This document shows, one piece after another, positions 13,636 through 25,627 of a stretch of 64,000 bases of DNA. The stretch lies in contig NC_060112.1 of the NCBI RefSeq assembly GCF_021155765.1, positions 23,772,501-23,836,500 on the forward strand. Reading direction: 5' to 3'. Both the position numbers and the translations under genes were made by a program. The DNA comes from Diprion similis. Its lineage: Eukaryota; Arthropoda; Insecta; Hymenoptera; Diprionidae. The notes beneath the pieces were generated by a model. It searched no databases. It saw nothing but the letters and a program-made list of their open reading frames with translations, and was not told the DNA's origin. Each line of letters opens with the position of its first letter. Position 1 is the stretch's first letter.

Positions 13636-16368
13636 ATGGATGGTGAAGAGGATTATTCGCAGATGGAAGGAAGTCGATGTAATTTTACATCGTTCGGTAG
13701 AAGTGATGCAGTTGTTGATACTAGTGAGGAAAAGGAGCAGAACCTTAGTCCGGGTAATGAGAAACATGGAGACCTTGGCGATATGACATTTTGCATGGCT
13801 AATTATATAAAAGAAGCTATGAAAATGATGTTTATGATGCGAAGTCATCATATGCTTACCGACGTTATCTTAGAAGTTGGACAGGAACTGTTCCATGCAC
13901 ACAAAGTCATTTTGGCTGCGGCAAGTCCTTATTTTAAGGTATCGTTTTATGTTTTTACATCTCATCCACATCTAGCTGTTTCCAGCTAATATTACTTTCA
14001 GTGTAGAAGCATGATGTCTTCTAAAATCATCTTTTAACTTTTTGTGAAAGAATATCCATTTAAACTAACTTAATATACTTTATTCAAATTCTTCTGATTT
14101 TCATTTATAACAATCAATGTCTCACTTTGAAAGTCCTGACTTTTTAACAATACCTGAAGTGTTGATAGGACCACGTCCTGCTTATCAGGAATAATCTAAC
14201 TCTGTTTACTTTCAGAGTAGAATTACATGTCCTAAGCACTTTGAACAGATAGTCACTTTACAAAGAGTGTTCATCAATTACTGTATTGTAGCTATTTTTT
14301 TTATATTCAATAATTTTTTTTACTCTAAATTCTAGGCAATGTTCACGGGAGGTCTTAAAGAATGTGAAATGACCAGAGTCAAATTGCAAGGAGTTTGTCC
14401 AACAGCGATGGCTCGGCTCATGTATTTCATGTACACGGGACAAATAAGAGTAACTGAAGTAACAGTCTGCTCGTTATTACCTGCAGCAACAATGTTCCAG
14501 GTACAGTATTCCTAGGTAATTGTCATAGGTTATAAGCTGAGAAATGTTCAAAAGTATTCCACAGCTAATATGTCTTGAGTAAAATGTACGATCGTTCTTA
14601 TTGTTAGCTATGTATTGAAATATCTGACATTCGAATTGCAGGTCGGCAATGTAATAGATGCATGCTGCGTATTTCTCGAGAGGCAATTGGACCCTACAAA
14701 TGCTATCGGAATTGCAAATTTTGCAGAACAGCATGGTTGTCACGATTTACATCACAAAGCAAATCAATTTATCGTTCAACACTTTAGCAGAATTTGTCAA
14801 GAAGAAGAATTCCTTCAACTTACGGCCATACAATTAATTAATTTAATTAGAAAAGATGAACTGAATGTACAGGAAGAGAGAGAAGTTTATAACGCAGTGT
14901 TAAAATGGGTGAAATACAACGAGGAATCTCGCGGTATCAAAATGGAACATATATTGCATGCCGTTCGGTGTCAGTATTTGACTCCGAGCTTTCTTAGGGA
15001 ACAAATGAAAAATTGCGATGTTTTAAAAAAAGTGCCAGCCTGCCGCGAGTATCTAGCGCAAATTTTTAAAGACCTGACTTTGCATAAGAAACCAGTCGTC
15101 AAAGAGAGAACACCCAACACACCGAGAGTCATTTACATAGCAGGTGGATTTCTTAGACATTCATTGGATGTTCTTGAAGGGTATAATGCCGACGACAAAG
15201 TTTGGAGTCAACATGCTAAGTTAACAGTGCCTCGTTCTGGACTTGGAGGAGCATTTTTAAAAGGCATGTTTTACGCCATTGGTGGAAGGAACAATTCGCC
15301 AGGAAACAGGTGAGATTAATAACCTGTAGATATTGTTTCAACTGTTCACTTCACGTAATTGTTGTAAAAAACTCGATTTCATAAACTTTAGTTCTTTTTT
15401 TTTTATCCACCTTCAAGGTACGACAGTGATTGGGTGGACAGATACAATCCAGTTCTTGACCAGTGGAGACCCTGCAATCCCATGTCAGTACCGAGGAATA
15501 GAGTGGGTGTTGCTGTAATGGATGGCGTATTGTATGCGGTAGGCGGCAGCGCAGGTGCAGAATATCACAACAGCGTTGAATGTTATGACCCGGATCAAGA
15601 TACCTGGACAAATGTTAAACCTATGCACACAAAACGATTAGGAGTCGGAGTTGCTGTTGTAAATAGGTATCACGAATGTTCTTCAAGATTCCATTAAAAA
15701 ATTTCTCAGGCACTTGATAACAACCTTGACTCCGAAATTTCATATTTATAGATTGCTCTACGCAATTGGTGGATTTAATGGAGTACATAGATTGAGTTCA
15801 GTAGAATGTTATCATCCAGAAAATGACGAATGGACCATGGTCTCTCCCATGCGGTGTTGTCGGTCGGGATCTGGTGTAGCAAGTCTTGGGCAGTACATCT
15901 ATGTGGTAGGAGGGTATGACGGATGTCGTCAGTTGAGCACAGTAGAACGTTACGACACAGAACGTGACTCGTGGGAGTTTGTGAGCAATGTTTCAGTTGC
16001 CCGCAGTGCTTTGAGCGTAACTGTTCTGGATGGAAAACTTTATGCAATGGGTGGGTGTCTAGTGTATACCTAGATCATAATTGATCCAATTTTATTATTT
16101 TTTTTCTGTCAATTCCAATTCTATCTCATTTCATGTTTAATTTTTATTCTTCTTTTCCGTTACAGGAGGCTATGACGGACAGACCTTTTTAAGTATAGTA
16201 GAAATATATGATCCAGCCAAGGACCAATGGGAACCAGGAGTACCTATGACTTCGGGTAGATCAGGTCACGCGAGTGCGGTGTCTTATCACCAATGTCCGC
16301 TGCATTGTGATCACTTGGAACATCACATTGTTTCGAATGAAAACCAATCGGTGAAACGCACATCTTGA
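13636..16368 (+). CDS. Keap1: Keap1, BTB-BACK-Kelch adaptor of the Cul3 ubiquitin ligase
   Basis: Exons 13636-13938, 14336-14500, 14642-15309, 15418-15666, 15752-16050, 16166-16368 (TGA), all in phase; 628 residues, close to 624 in human. Keap1 holds the Nrf2/CncC transcription factor for Cul3-dependent ubiquitination and releases it on electrophile or oxidant attack. The BTB domain spans about residues 50-155 ([12 protein letters not shown], then AMFTGGL). BACK follows, with the family-specific [15 protein letters not shown]. Six Kelch repeats follow from about 320 ([68 protein letters not shown]). Sensor cysteines equivalent to human C151 (VTVCSLL), C273 (VRCQYL) and C288 (KNCDVL) appear present. 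An acidic N-terminal extension precedes BTB. The C-terminus is Cys/His-rich ([13 protein letters not shown]). Confidence 0.94.
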
Positions 16369-17183
16369 CACCCTGTGTCGAATACTGTAACTAAATGACG
16401 CGATTCAATTTATTTATTTGTAAATGACGTATATTATAATAATATAGCGTAATTATAGTATAAGGAGATAAGACTATATTGAGATTGATCTTAATCAAGC
16501 AGGCATTGAAGCTACGCAGAGGATATTTTTTAATTCTAAGTTGCCTAGGAAATGCTTACATGAATTGAGAAAAGTGAACTGTGCACAAGTTCCATCGAAC
16601 AGACTAATGAAAAAGTTTGATTCATTTTCATATTTTCAACTAGATATCTTTGGTAAGCCAAACATTAAAATGTAGGCAGGACAATCTTAGTAATCCAAAG
16701 TAGAAGCAAAATGCAATTCCAAAGATCACTCAATCGGAAACAAAACGATGCATCCATATTTACTTCAGCGAGAATTACCTATTTTCTATAATTCTCCTCA
16801 TTCTGTTTACGCAACTGATTATTGTACATTATTTTAACAACTATACAGGCACCTAATTAGCAGTATAATTTTTGATTGGTAAAACAATTAGATATTCGCT
16901 GATTGGTAATACTTTTCAATATCAGTACCTGTAACAAGGACTAAAAAGACAAGAATAAATTGGAATGTTGATTATTTTTTTCGTAAATTTGAACGGAATG
17001 TAGTTCACATAATATAATATTGCGAGCTGAAGGCAGTCATTTTGTATTTCCATTGTTTATCAAAATCCACGTTCAAGATCTAGACCTAACTTTTCAAATT
17101 TCAGACGAAACTAGTTCCATTAAACATTGAATAATCTTTGTAAAATTAAAAAATTTTCAAAAAACTTAAATTTGCGATTAAAC
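16369..17183. other. Intergenic: Keap1 3' UTR and upstream region of the TOG-domain gene
   Basis: AT-rich, with no coding exon seen. An in-frame TAA at 17121-17123 precedes the chosen start of the next gene. A pyrimidine-rich acceptor-like site ends at about 17104, so a spliced 5' UTR is possible. Confidence 0.5.
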
Positions 17184-18916
17184 ATGCTGCCACTGGAGTG
17201 TAAAAATCAACTAACTACCTGTCCTATGTGTCTAGGAAAAGGTAACGAAAAAAATTATGTCAATTTGAAATATCAGCTAAAGTTTATTAACAGTCAAATT
17301 CAATTCAATTTAACTTCAGGGTACTGCAATGAAGATAAGTCAAGGCTCTTGTTCACTCAAGAAAAGTCCACGCTTGTTCATCCTAAGCATTCGCTACGAC
17401 TACCAGCTATAAGCTCTGAAAATACAAACCTAAAAAGACAATCTTCGAGTTACAGTACTAATTTTTCTACCACAGAGGGTGTCGGGGATGTACACTTACC
17501 GAAAATACTTCATAGGTACTAGAGATATTATATTCATTAAAGAGAGACTTCTGTGAAATTTGAGTTGAAAATGAAAAGTTTGAAATTCATTTTAAAGCCT
17601 ATACCACCATAATCTAGAAATTGGTAGAAGAATTTTGTGAAACGACATTTTTTTAAAGTAGTTAAGAATTAAAAACCCGTGTTTTGGCTAAAATTTCACG
17701 GAAGTCTTCCCTTAATAAAGAATGAAGCTTCGTACAAGTTGCAAACTGTTTAGCAACCCGCTAGATTGCTTAATACACCTCCCTTGAACACAGTAATTCC
17801 GTGTATACCGAATGTAGCAGAACCAGTTTCAATCAAAAAAGCATGCTTTATCCCGGTGGAGACAATATGAAGCTACGGGAGAAAAATTTTGTAACAGCAA
17901 CTCCAAACTTTGAAAGACCGCAAGATGCGTTGAAGCTAGCGTTACTGAAATTGAAGGAAAATCAATGGGATAATACCATGCAAGCACTCATCGATATTGT
18001 GCATATATCAAGGGTTCAACCAGAATTGATAGATTCGAATATGCCAATCGTTAATAGAAGCATGTGCAGGTAACGACATGAATCATGCGTGATTATCAGG
18101 TGCACGTAAATAATTTTAGTTACTTCATTACGATTTATAGTTTATTGCGAAATATAAGATCAAACGTAGTAAGGACAGCCTGCCAAGTAGCCGCAGAATT
18201 GTTCAGAACAATGCAATGTATCCAAAGACCTGAATTCGACGAATTAGTTGGTATGCTGTTACAAAAGACTGGAGATATGAACAAGTGCATACGCCAAGAC
18301 GCTAACAATGCCTTAGACACGATGGCTGACTTCATACCAGCGTCACACTGTGTCCGAGTAATGTTTAGTAGTCGAGGTGCAGGGTAAGGCTGTATAATTT
18401 AATCAAACCACGTTCTTTCAACTTCTGTGACTCACAATACTGACAAGTGAATTTATGTGGATTGGATTATTCTAGACACAAGAATCCGTTGGTTCGTGCA
18501 ACGGTCAGTCGCCTACTAAACTATATTGTTACTTTGAAAGGGGTTAATGCCTTCTTCTCAACAACAACTACAAAGGACACGCGGACTAGGGTATTTATCA
18601 TGTGTGCCAAGTTCTTGGTTGATGGTAATTGTGAAACAAGGTAATCGACAAATAAGCTTCTCTTTCATCATTCGTGAGCTCGAGAATTGTCGAAATTTCA
18701 GAATATCTGTGTATACTTGAATGAAAAATCTCTAGTCATTAATTCTAATTTTTCAGAGCGAATGCAAGGAGCTTGGTAAAGTTTCTGATGACGCATAGTG
18801 ATTTTGAACATTTATTCCATCAAGATGTCGATCGCAAACTGACGGAAAAAATAAAGAAGCAACTGATAACCTTGAAATATGATACACCAAGTGGATCCCG
18901 AATAATATCAAAATAA
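17184..18916 (+). CDS. Short TOG-domain protein related to TOGARAM/crescerin (FAM179)
   Basis: Exons 17184-17515, 17821-18069, 18141-18383, 18476-18640, 18757-18916, all joining in phase; 382 residues. The first 130 residues are Lys/Ser-rich and unlike any family I recognise, with one CPMCLGKG motif. Residues about 135-375 form a HEAT-like TOG domain beginning NFERPQDALKLALLKLKENQ, with LLRNIRSNVVRTACQVAAEL and MNKCIRQDANNAL helices, matching the last TOG domain of TOGARAM1/2. In vertebrates and worms these proteins bind tubulin and control ciliary axoneme length. The vertebrate protein is about 1700 residues with several TOG domains; here only one is present. The start at 17184 is the first ATG after an in-frame stop. 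Upstream exons cannot be excluded, but none was seen. The stop codon lies inside an AATAAA. Confidence 0.75.
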
Positions 18917-18917
18917 A
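18912..18917 (+). promoter_or_regulatory. AATAAA polyadenylation hexamer overlapping the stop codon
   Basis: The hexamer contains the TAA stop (18914-18916) of the TOG-domain gene. If used, the 3' UTR would be only about 15-30 nt. This fits the tight spacing to the next gene, whose ATG is 368 bases after the stop. Confidence 0.45.
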
Positions 18918-19283
18918 ACATAATATCCGCAAATCGTGTTTACGGATAAAACTGTATAAACTTATTTATGTCAATACTAGAGGGCGCTAGTAATCCAGTA
19001 CTTATTTCACTCTGATCAGTGCTCTGTTGGTACGCAAAACAAATGAAAACACTCGAATGCCGACAACAAACATTTGACGGATGGTTGACAGATGGGAGTA
19101 GATTCTAAGTTAACGAGGTTAGGAATGGCACTCAGTCACTTTTCGTGCACGACTAGCTTCGGTATCGGTAATATTGAGTTACCAGCTATACGATGATAGA
19201 AGAATGCCGCATACTTGGACGTATTTTCGTACAGAATTTTTAGCTACACCAAAAAAGAAAATATCTTGCCAAAAGTATGATAC
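18917..19283. other. Short intergenic region between the TOG-domain gene and GXYLT
   Basis: This compact 367-bp spacer must hold the end of the upstream transcript and the promoter and 5' UTR of the xylosyltransferase gene. No TATA box is evident. A tract less AT-rich than its surroundings runs from about 19060 to 19180. Confidence 0.4.
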
Positions 19284-20757
19284 ATGAATATTACAATGAA
19301 GTCTGTATACAGGTTAGCTGTCTTGTGCCTTGCCTTTGCTGGCTTGATATTGCTGCTCAATTTTACAACAAATTCTTCAAAAAAACTGACCAATGATCAT
19401 TTTAAACCCATCAAAATTGCCTCTCGAAGTGTCGAGCTTAGTCCTACTGTCAACTCATTGTCAGAGCAGGAAGTAGTGATATGCGTTGTGGCCTGCGGAG
19501 ATCGCTTGAGTGAATCTCTGACCATGATGAAATCAGCTTTAGTTTTTACCAAAAGACCCCTCAAGTTTATCGTCATATCCGACACTGATTTGATACCTGC
19601 TTTCAATGAAAAGTTAACCGCATGGAAGTTAATGTCAAACAAGACATTCGACTTTGTAGTCAAACACATAAAGTTTCCAGAACGAAGCGACGTCAGAATG
19701 TGGAAGAAACTTTTCAAACCTTGCGCAGCCCAGAGATTATTTTTACCTGTAAGTTGTCCCAAATTTTTTGCATGATTTTTCAAACATATAATTCACGAAC
19801 TTTTTTTCAATCAATAGGTATATTGGTAATCCTTACTGAGTGGAGTAAATAAAAATGTAACAGTTCTGTACCAAATATTGTTTTCCGCTTACATTTTACT
19901 AGCCTCTCCAGAGCTAAGCGATAAATGTAGGGGAGCAACAAATTCTCGTGTCATTGCAATAGAAGTAGTGAATTATTGTTTTCTGTATGTTTGAAAAGTT
20001 TAGAAGCATTTCATCGAAAGATTGGATTTGTTTTCATTCATTTGAAGCAATTAACTGGCGATATTTATTATATAAATTTTTATTTCAGACTATGCTGATT
20101 GACATTGATGCGGTTTTGTACGTGGACACAGACACCTTATTTCTCGCACCTCCAGAAGTAATCTGGGATGAATTCAAGAAGATGAATTCCAGCCAGTTGG
20201 CTGGCTTAAGTCCTGAGCACGAAGATCCCAATACTGGCTGGTACAACAGATTCGCTAAGCATCCTTACTATGGAAAATTGGGAGTAAACTCTGGTGTGAT
20301 GCTAATGAATTTGACTAGAATGAGAGAATTTCGATGGATGGACTACGTGATTCCCATCCACAAAGAGTATCGTTTGAAAATAACTTGGGGGGACCAGGAT
20401 ATCATAAACATAATATTTTACTACCACCCAGAACGTCTTTACATTTATCCATGCCGCTACAATTACAGGCCCGACCATTGCATGTACATGTCCGTTTGTA
20501 CGGAGGCGGAAAAAGATGGTGCCTTAGTTTTACATGGTTCCAGAGGAACGTTTCATTCGCAAAAACAGCCGCCGTTCAAAGCCGTTTTCCGGGCTATGGA
20601 AGAGTATCAATTGAACACTGATCCGGTTGATAATTTTTTAATACCAATGAAAAATTATCTTAATACCGACGATAAATCAAACTGTGGAAAAGTATGGAAG
20701 GTCTTTGTTCTGCAGCCAGAATTTCATCTCGATTCTAGATCAAGGACACGGAATTGA
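19284..20757 (+). CDS. shams: Glucoside xylosyltransferase (GXYLT1/shams family)
   Basis: Exons 19284-19748 and 20089-20757, phase 0 junction (RLFLP then TMLIDID); 377 residues. This type II Golgi/ER membrane enzyme (GT8 family) adds xylose to O-glucose on EGF repeats, notably of Notch, and so tunes Notch signalling. Residues about 8-27 form the signal anchor (AVLCLAFAGLILLLNF). The catalytic domain starts near residue 62 (VVICVVACGDRLSESLTM). The metal/nucleotide-sugar DXD motif is VDTD at 167-170. Further family blocks are KKLFKPCA, WYNRFAKHPYYGKLGVNSG, ITWGDQDIINIIF and NYRPDHC. It is shorter than human GXYLT1 (440), mainly in the stem. A second Met at 19296 is an alternative start. The C-terminal 30 residues are basic and not conserved. 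Confidence 0.92.
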
Positions 20758-22833
20758 TTTCGGCTTATCAAACTTTCTACCTCTTTTCGAAGGTCACAAT
20801 GCAAAAGAGACGATCGTTGCCCAAAAGCGAAACGCGAGTGAAACTCGTATTAGGTACTGTAATTTCAGAGCTGTTGAACACTCCACGTTTATGTATTCGT
20901 CTTATTTACGAAGACGAATATCGTCGAACTCGAAATCGATTTTGAACTTTCCTTTTCCTGCTTCCAAGAGAAAATCGACCCCTTTTATAATGTGATTTTA
21001 CAAGAATCTCGTAATGTCTACTTGCCAATAATTATTACAGTATTATTGGAAATTTAGTTAGTTAAAAAACTATTTATATACATCGATTAGATTGTTTCAA
21101 AACAATTGTTTCGATCGTTGGTAACGTTTTTTAGGGTACGGGGACCCAGTATTTAACGAAATGCAAAGTTCAAATTTTTACAGCCAATTTTTTATACATT
21201 ATATATCGTAATATAATTGTATAAATATACATAATTGTACTTGTTATGTAAACATGAATACAAGTAAGATAGCGTAAGAGATTATTTAATTAGCAAATCT
21301 TCACAATAAACTATTATCATAATAATTAGCATTACGCAAGAGCGTTTAAAATTATGAAATTACAATCAATGCACGATTGTGCTTTCCCTTTACATTTATT
21401 ATACTCCTCCAGCCAACTGTTTACTGCACATTCACCTCTGCGAAAGTATGCACATTTTATACATACGAAGGCATATCTATACCTACTTGAGTTCCGACAT
21501 ATCAACATTTTTACGTAAATTTTCATATTCAAGTTCATAACGGTGCTTTTGAAAGGAATTCTTTTTTTTCTTAAACCCGTAGTAAAACGGGTGTTTAAAA
21601 ATTGTCGGAACTTGTAAGCCCGAATGCAAAAATGAGGGTAACAGACCGTTAAAATGTGCTAATTGGGAACGGTGGAATTCGGCTTGGAGAGGGGGCAGAG
21701 TCAGTTTTAGTGGTGGGGCGAATACAGTCAGGTGTTACGCTCCTGAGGGCCACGATGGCAAGTGATATTCTGGTTCACAAGGTGCGCTGTTTTACGCGCC
21801 AGAAGCTCAACAAGTGTTATTTTAATTCAATTTCTACGATGTAATCGAAGAGATTAAAGTTCGGAATAAGCTTGTATAATCATCACGTGCGCGAGGAAGA
21901 ATCGACTTGTACACACGCGTAATACCGCGGATACTGTTATAAACAAAAATTGAATGCCCGTACATGGGCATATTATATGTATATGCATATATATTTATGG
22001 AATGTAATGAGTCGTGCTGTCATATGAGAACACAAATGCGACATATGCATTGTCATGAAACCGTAGGTGTTTTCAAACTCTAAATATCTACCAGTTGAAA
22101 AAAAGAAGAGAGAGAGAGAGAGAGAGGGAGAGGGAGAGAGAGAGAAAAGTAATAGGAAACAAAACATGAATAAGTAGAAAATTGTCAAGTGTTTGAAATT
22201 CTGATAAAATACATCAGTCACAATCAAGATTCTACAATGATAATATTAAATTTAGATAAGCCTCGGACATATTTCTCCTAATCTGAGAACGATAAAGAGA
22301 ACTGGCGAGATAAAAAGGCCTAGTCCCGTTTTACGATACTCAAGCGAAAGGCACGATATCCCTGGAGTGCGCTATATGATATTAAATTGAATTTTTCCTA
22401 CCGAATGGAAAAGTGTGAAAAACAAAGGAAAATAAGGGATAAAGAAATATACGTGATTTCAATCGATAATTAAACCTGACCGAGTTACCAGTCGCAATTG
22501 CGCAATTAAACCCCAGGTGTTGGATAAAGTTGCGTTACTTAGCACAGTCACTGTCTTGTGATTGTATGAATGTATGCATGTATACTCGATAAAACAACGC
22601 ACAGTGACGTGTCATCGATCTGAATCTTGTGGATTACGCCGCGCAGTACGAGTTGCATTATAGAAAGAAGAAATTTGAAGTAAAAGTAATTTTCATATGT
22701 AAATACTAAAGCAAGAATAATCGTAAACAATCCGATAGAAGAAAAATTAAAGTAAAAAAAAAAATATATATAAAAAAATACCAACTTAAACAAGTTTCCT
22801 TTGATACAGTCGGCGAGATAATTCTCTTGAGAA
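20758..22833. other. Intergenic: GXYLT 3' UTR and GIPC upstream region
   Basis: AT-rich, with no supportable coding exon. An AATAAA lies near 21306. A small imperfect hairpin (TTAAACCCGT with ACGGGTGTTTAA) lies at about 21571-21598. A GA microsatellite is listed separately. The last few hundred bases before 22834 are probably GIPC 5' UTR. Confidence 0.5.
22105..22146. repeat. (AG)n purine microsatellite
   Basis: About 40 bp of AG units with two GGGAG interruptions. Translated on the minus strand it gives only Ser-Leu repeats. Confidence 0.85.
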
Positions 22834-23149
22834 ATGCCACTGTTTAAACCGAAAAATTCTACAAGGTCCGCAACAGCGTACGAAAAGAACAGCAATAATT
22901 CTTCACCTAATCACGACGGCGGTCACCCAAACAGTAACGGAAATTCAACGACCGCCGGAAATGGAACAAGAACAAATCCTCAAGAACCGCCGACGAGTCC
23001 CGTCGGAAGGCCGCAGTTGGTATTCCACTGTCAACTGGCCCACGGAAGTCCTACGGGATTGATATCCGGGTTCAGTAACGTCAGGGAGTTGTATCAAAAA
23101 ATTGCGGAATGTTACGAATTGCCAGCGAATGAGGTGAGTTCTATGTATC

Positions 23150-23182
<33 letters not shown>

Positions 23183-25627
23183 TGTATACGTTATTTAATT
23201 CATCTCATATTGCGCACGCTGCGATATTTGTAGACCGATTTACACTAGATTTATTATACAGCTCTTACACACGTATGCGTAATCGTGTTTATACTTTATA
23301 GTACGACCTTACAGACCGGACACAGGAAGTACGCTGGTCACGGGCCAAAGCCCCTTTCCCCTCAATAATCCGGCGGATACATTCACCGACAGCCTATTTG
23401 TTTTAATTTCCCATTCCAGGGTTGTCATTTTCTGATTATTACTGTACAGGTTTTATTTTTTAGAATTAAACAGTTGTCGAACCGTTCCTATAAGCTGTAT
23501 AATTGTCAGACTGAAGTTAGTAACGTTAACGTAACCGAAAGATTGGGGGTAGAAATTACTGTTTTGCATAGTGACTTTGAAGTAGCAAAGTTTCCAAAAT
23601 ATGTTTACATTTTGCTTTATTATGATTTACCGAATTTCAGACATTCCTGCAAGTGTAAAATAACCATTTGCCGAAACGTAAATCATTGTACAGTGACGTT
23701 ACTAACTTCAGTCTCATCTGTAAATTACTATTGCGTCTCTTAATCGCATTTTCAATCGTATGACCGGGAACATGTGGGAGAGTTTTTTGAATCTTCCATA
23801 AATCGCGTCACGCACATTTTTCCAGATATTTCCCCACTCAGCGCGATACAGCAATGACGATTGTTATTATTGTCATTAAATGATAAGCATTAAACCGACG
23901 TCGATTATCTTGTGAGGATTAACAATCGGATTTAAATGTATTTCAGATACTTTTTTGCACCCTCAACACGCACAAGGTCGATATGCTGAAATTATTAGGG
24001 GGTCAAATTGGCTTGGATGATTTTATTTTCGCTCACAAAAAAGGCAAGTATATTCAAATGTGATTAATTTATGTATATTATCACATCCGATGTGCGTGAG
24101 CACACCTTATCCAACTATAAATTAACGGCGCTGTAGCCTAAAAAGGTATATAATCAACACTTGCGTGTTCAATTGCATGTTATCAGTACTTATATTCGTA
24201 TCATATTATAGATAGTCCCGGTAAAACCCATGCGTTCCTTTTTTTCTACGTGAAATTCAACGTATATCTATTCGTTAAATCAAACACGAGTAGAAGCTAT
24301 TTCAATTTCTTGCTCCATATATGCCGGAAGCGGATTTTTGTCGCTAACGGTTTATCGTTACTTCAAAATTGTTAACAATTAGCTTATCAAAATGTAAGGC
24401 TTCCCAACTATCTCGCTTGCATGCGCGTATGCATATCAAATGGATAAAGTAAAGCATATTTATTAATTTATTGGTGTCCAGCAATGGCTTTGATTTCATT
24501 AACTGAGTTCATGTCAATGTTGAATTTGAACCAGTCCGAAATTTTATTGAAATAAGACACAGTTGTTTATATTATTATGTAACAATGAAAAGAACGAAGG
24601 TCAAAATAAGACCATTTAATTCAGGGCTTAATACCGTTAATCTTTTGGTCGAAATGTCTTTCCAGTTGAATAATCTTGGTTGAAGATACATACTGATAAA
24701 TGGTTAAAAAGAATTCTCATTCATACGCTGCATAAGATTATATCATACGTACCTATACATAATGGGAAATTATTTTCACAGGTAGACCAAAAGAAGTTGA
24801 ACTCGTTAAAAATGATGATGCCTTGGGTCTTACCATCACAGACAATGGCGCAGGCTACGCATTTATAAAGCGCATCAGAGAGGAATCAGTTATTGATAGA
24901 GCAAAGGTGATACAAGTCGGTGATCATATCGAGAAGATAAATGGAGAATCTTTGGTAGGCAAAAGGCACTTTGAGGTAGCAAAACTCCTCAAAGATATAT
25001 CCAGAGGAAGTACATTCACACTGAGACTGGTTGAACCACAGAAAAATGGATTTGGTAGCATCGGTCCGAGAGGGGACCCCAGGAAGGGCAAGAAACAAGG
25101 CTATGGCAATGGCAAAGGAACTCTCAGGTTTAGGGCTGACGGAAGTGCACAAATTGAAAACGAAGTAAGTGGAAAGAAAGGCTTGTCTATTCATCATTTG
25201 CTCAATTGTTTAATAAAAGATTTAGGAATTATTATTATATCTGAAAATCACTGAAGTATTTTATGAAAAATGTATTTTGGCGATGCTGAAAATGTTTTTT
25301 TTTTCTGTCCAGCCGGATGATTATGCAACAAATGGAGTTGAAAAAATTAATGGGCTACTGGAAAGTTTTATGGGTATAAATGATAACGAATTAGGTAAGC
25401 AAAGCAAAAATATTTTGGAGGAATTATTCTTTCTCTACAAGCATTTTCACATTTTCATACATTTTTCAGCTACACAAATTTGGGAATTAGCCGAGGGGAA
25501 ACAGAATAGCATGGACTTTGCCGAAGCTATTGACAATTCCGACTTGGAAGTATTTGGCTTCACCGATGATTTTGTTATCGAATTATGGGGTGCTGTAACT
25601 GATGCAAGAGCTGGACGTCTACGATGA
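22834..25627 (+). CDS. kermit: GIPC PDZ-domain adaptor (kermit)
   Basis: Exons 22834-23133, 23947-24043, 24782-25164, 25313-25394, 25470-25627 (TGA); 339 residues against 333 for human GIPC1. GIPC links cargo receptors bearing PDZ-binding tails (and RGS-GAIP) to myosin VI on endocytic vesicles; the fly gene kermit acts in planar polarity. Residues 1-55 are low-complexity Asn/Ser/Pro. The GH1 domain is about 58-125 ([19 protein letters not shown]). PDZ is about 136-225 ([19 protein letters not shown], with [11 protein letters not shown]). The GH2 myosin VI-binding domain is about 265-335 ([14 protein letters not shown] to [14 protein letters not shown]). The second intron has a GC donor (AAAAAAG then GCAAGT), required to keep the frame. 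Intron 1 contains a TA microsatellite and a transposon-like element. Confidence 0.94.
23151..23183. repeat. (TA)n microsatellite in GIPC intron 1
   Basis: About 30 bp of nearly pure TA units, starting shortly after the exon 1 donor at 23134. Confidence 0.85.
23508..23714. mobile_element. MITE-like terminal-inverted-repeat element, copy A
   Basis: A 19-bp perfect terminal inverted repeat (AGACTGAAGTTAGTAACGT at 23508-23526, its reverse complement at 23696-23714) bounds 207 bp. The interior shares the block TTTCAGACATTCCT, followed by a related stretch, with copy B at 40122-40335. No coding capacity; it sits in GIPC intron 1. A target-site duplication was not resolved. Confidence 0.75.

Noticed and set aside
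23474-23743. 89-codon open frame in GIPC intron 1
   Set aside because: It falls across the MITE-like element and lacks splice context or a domain.
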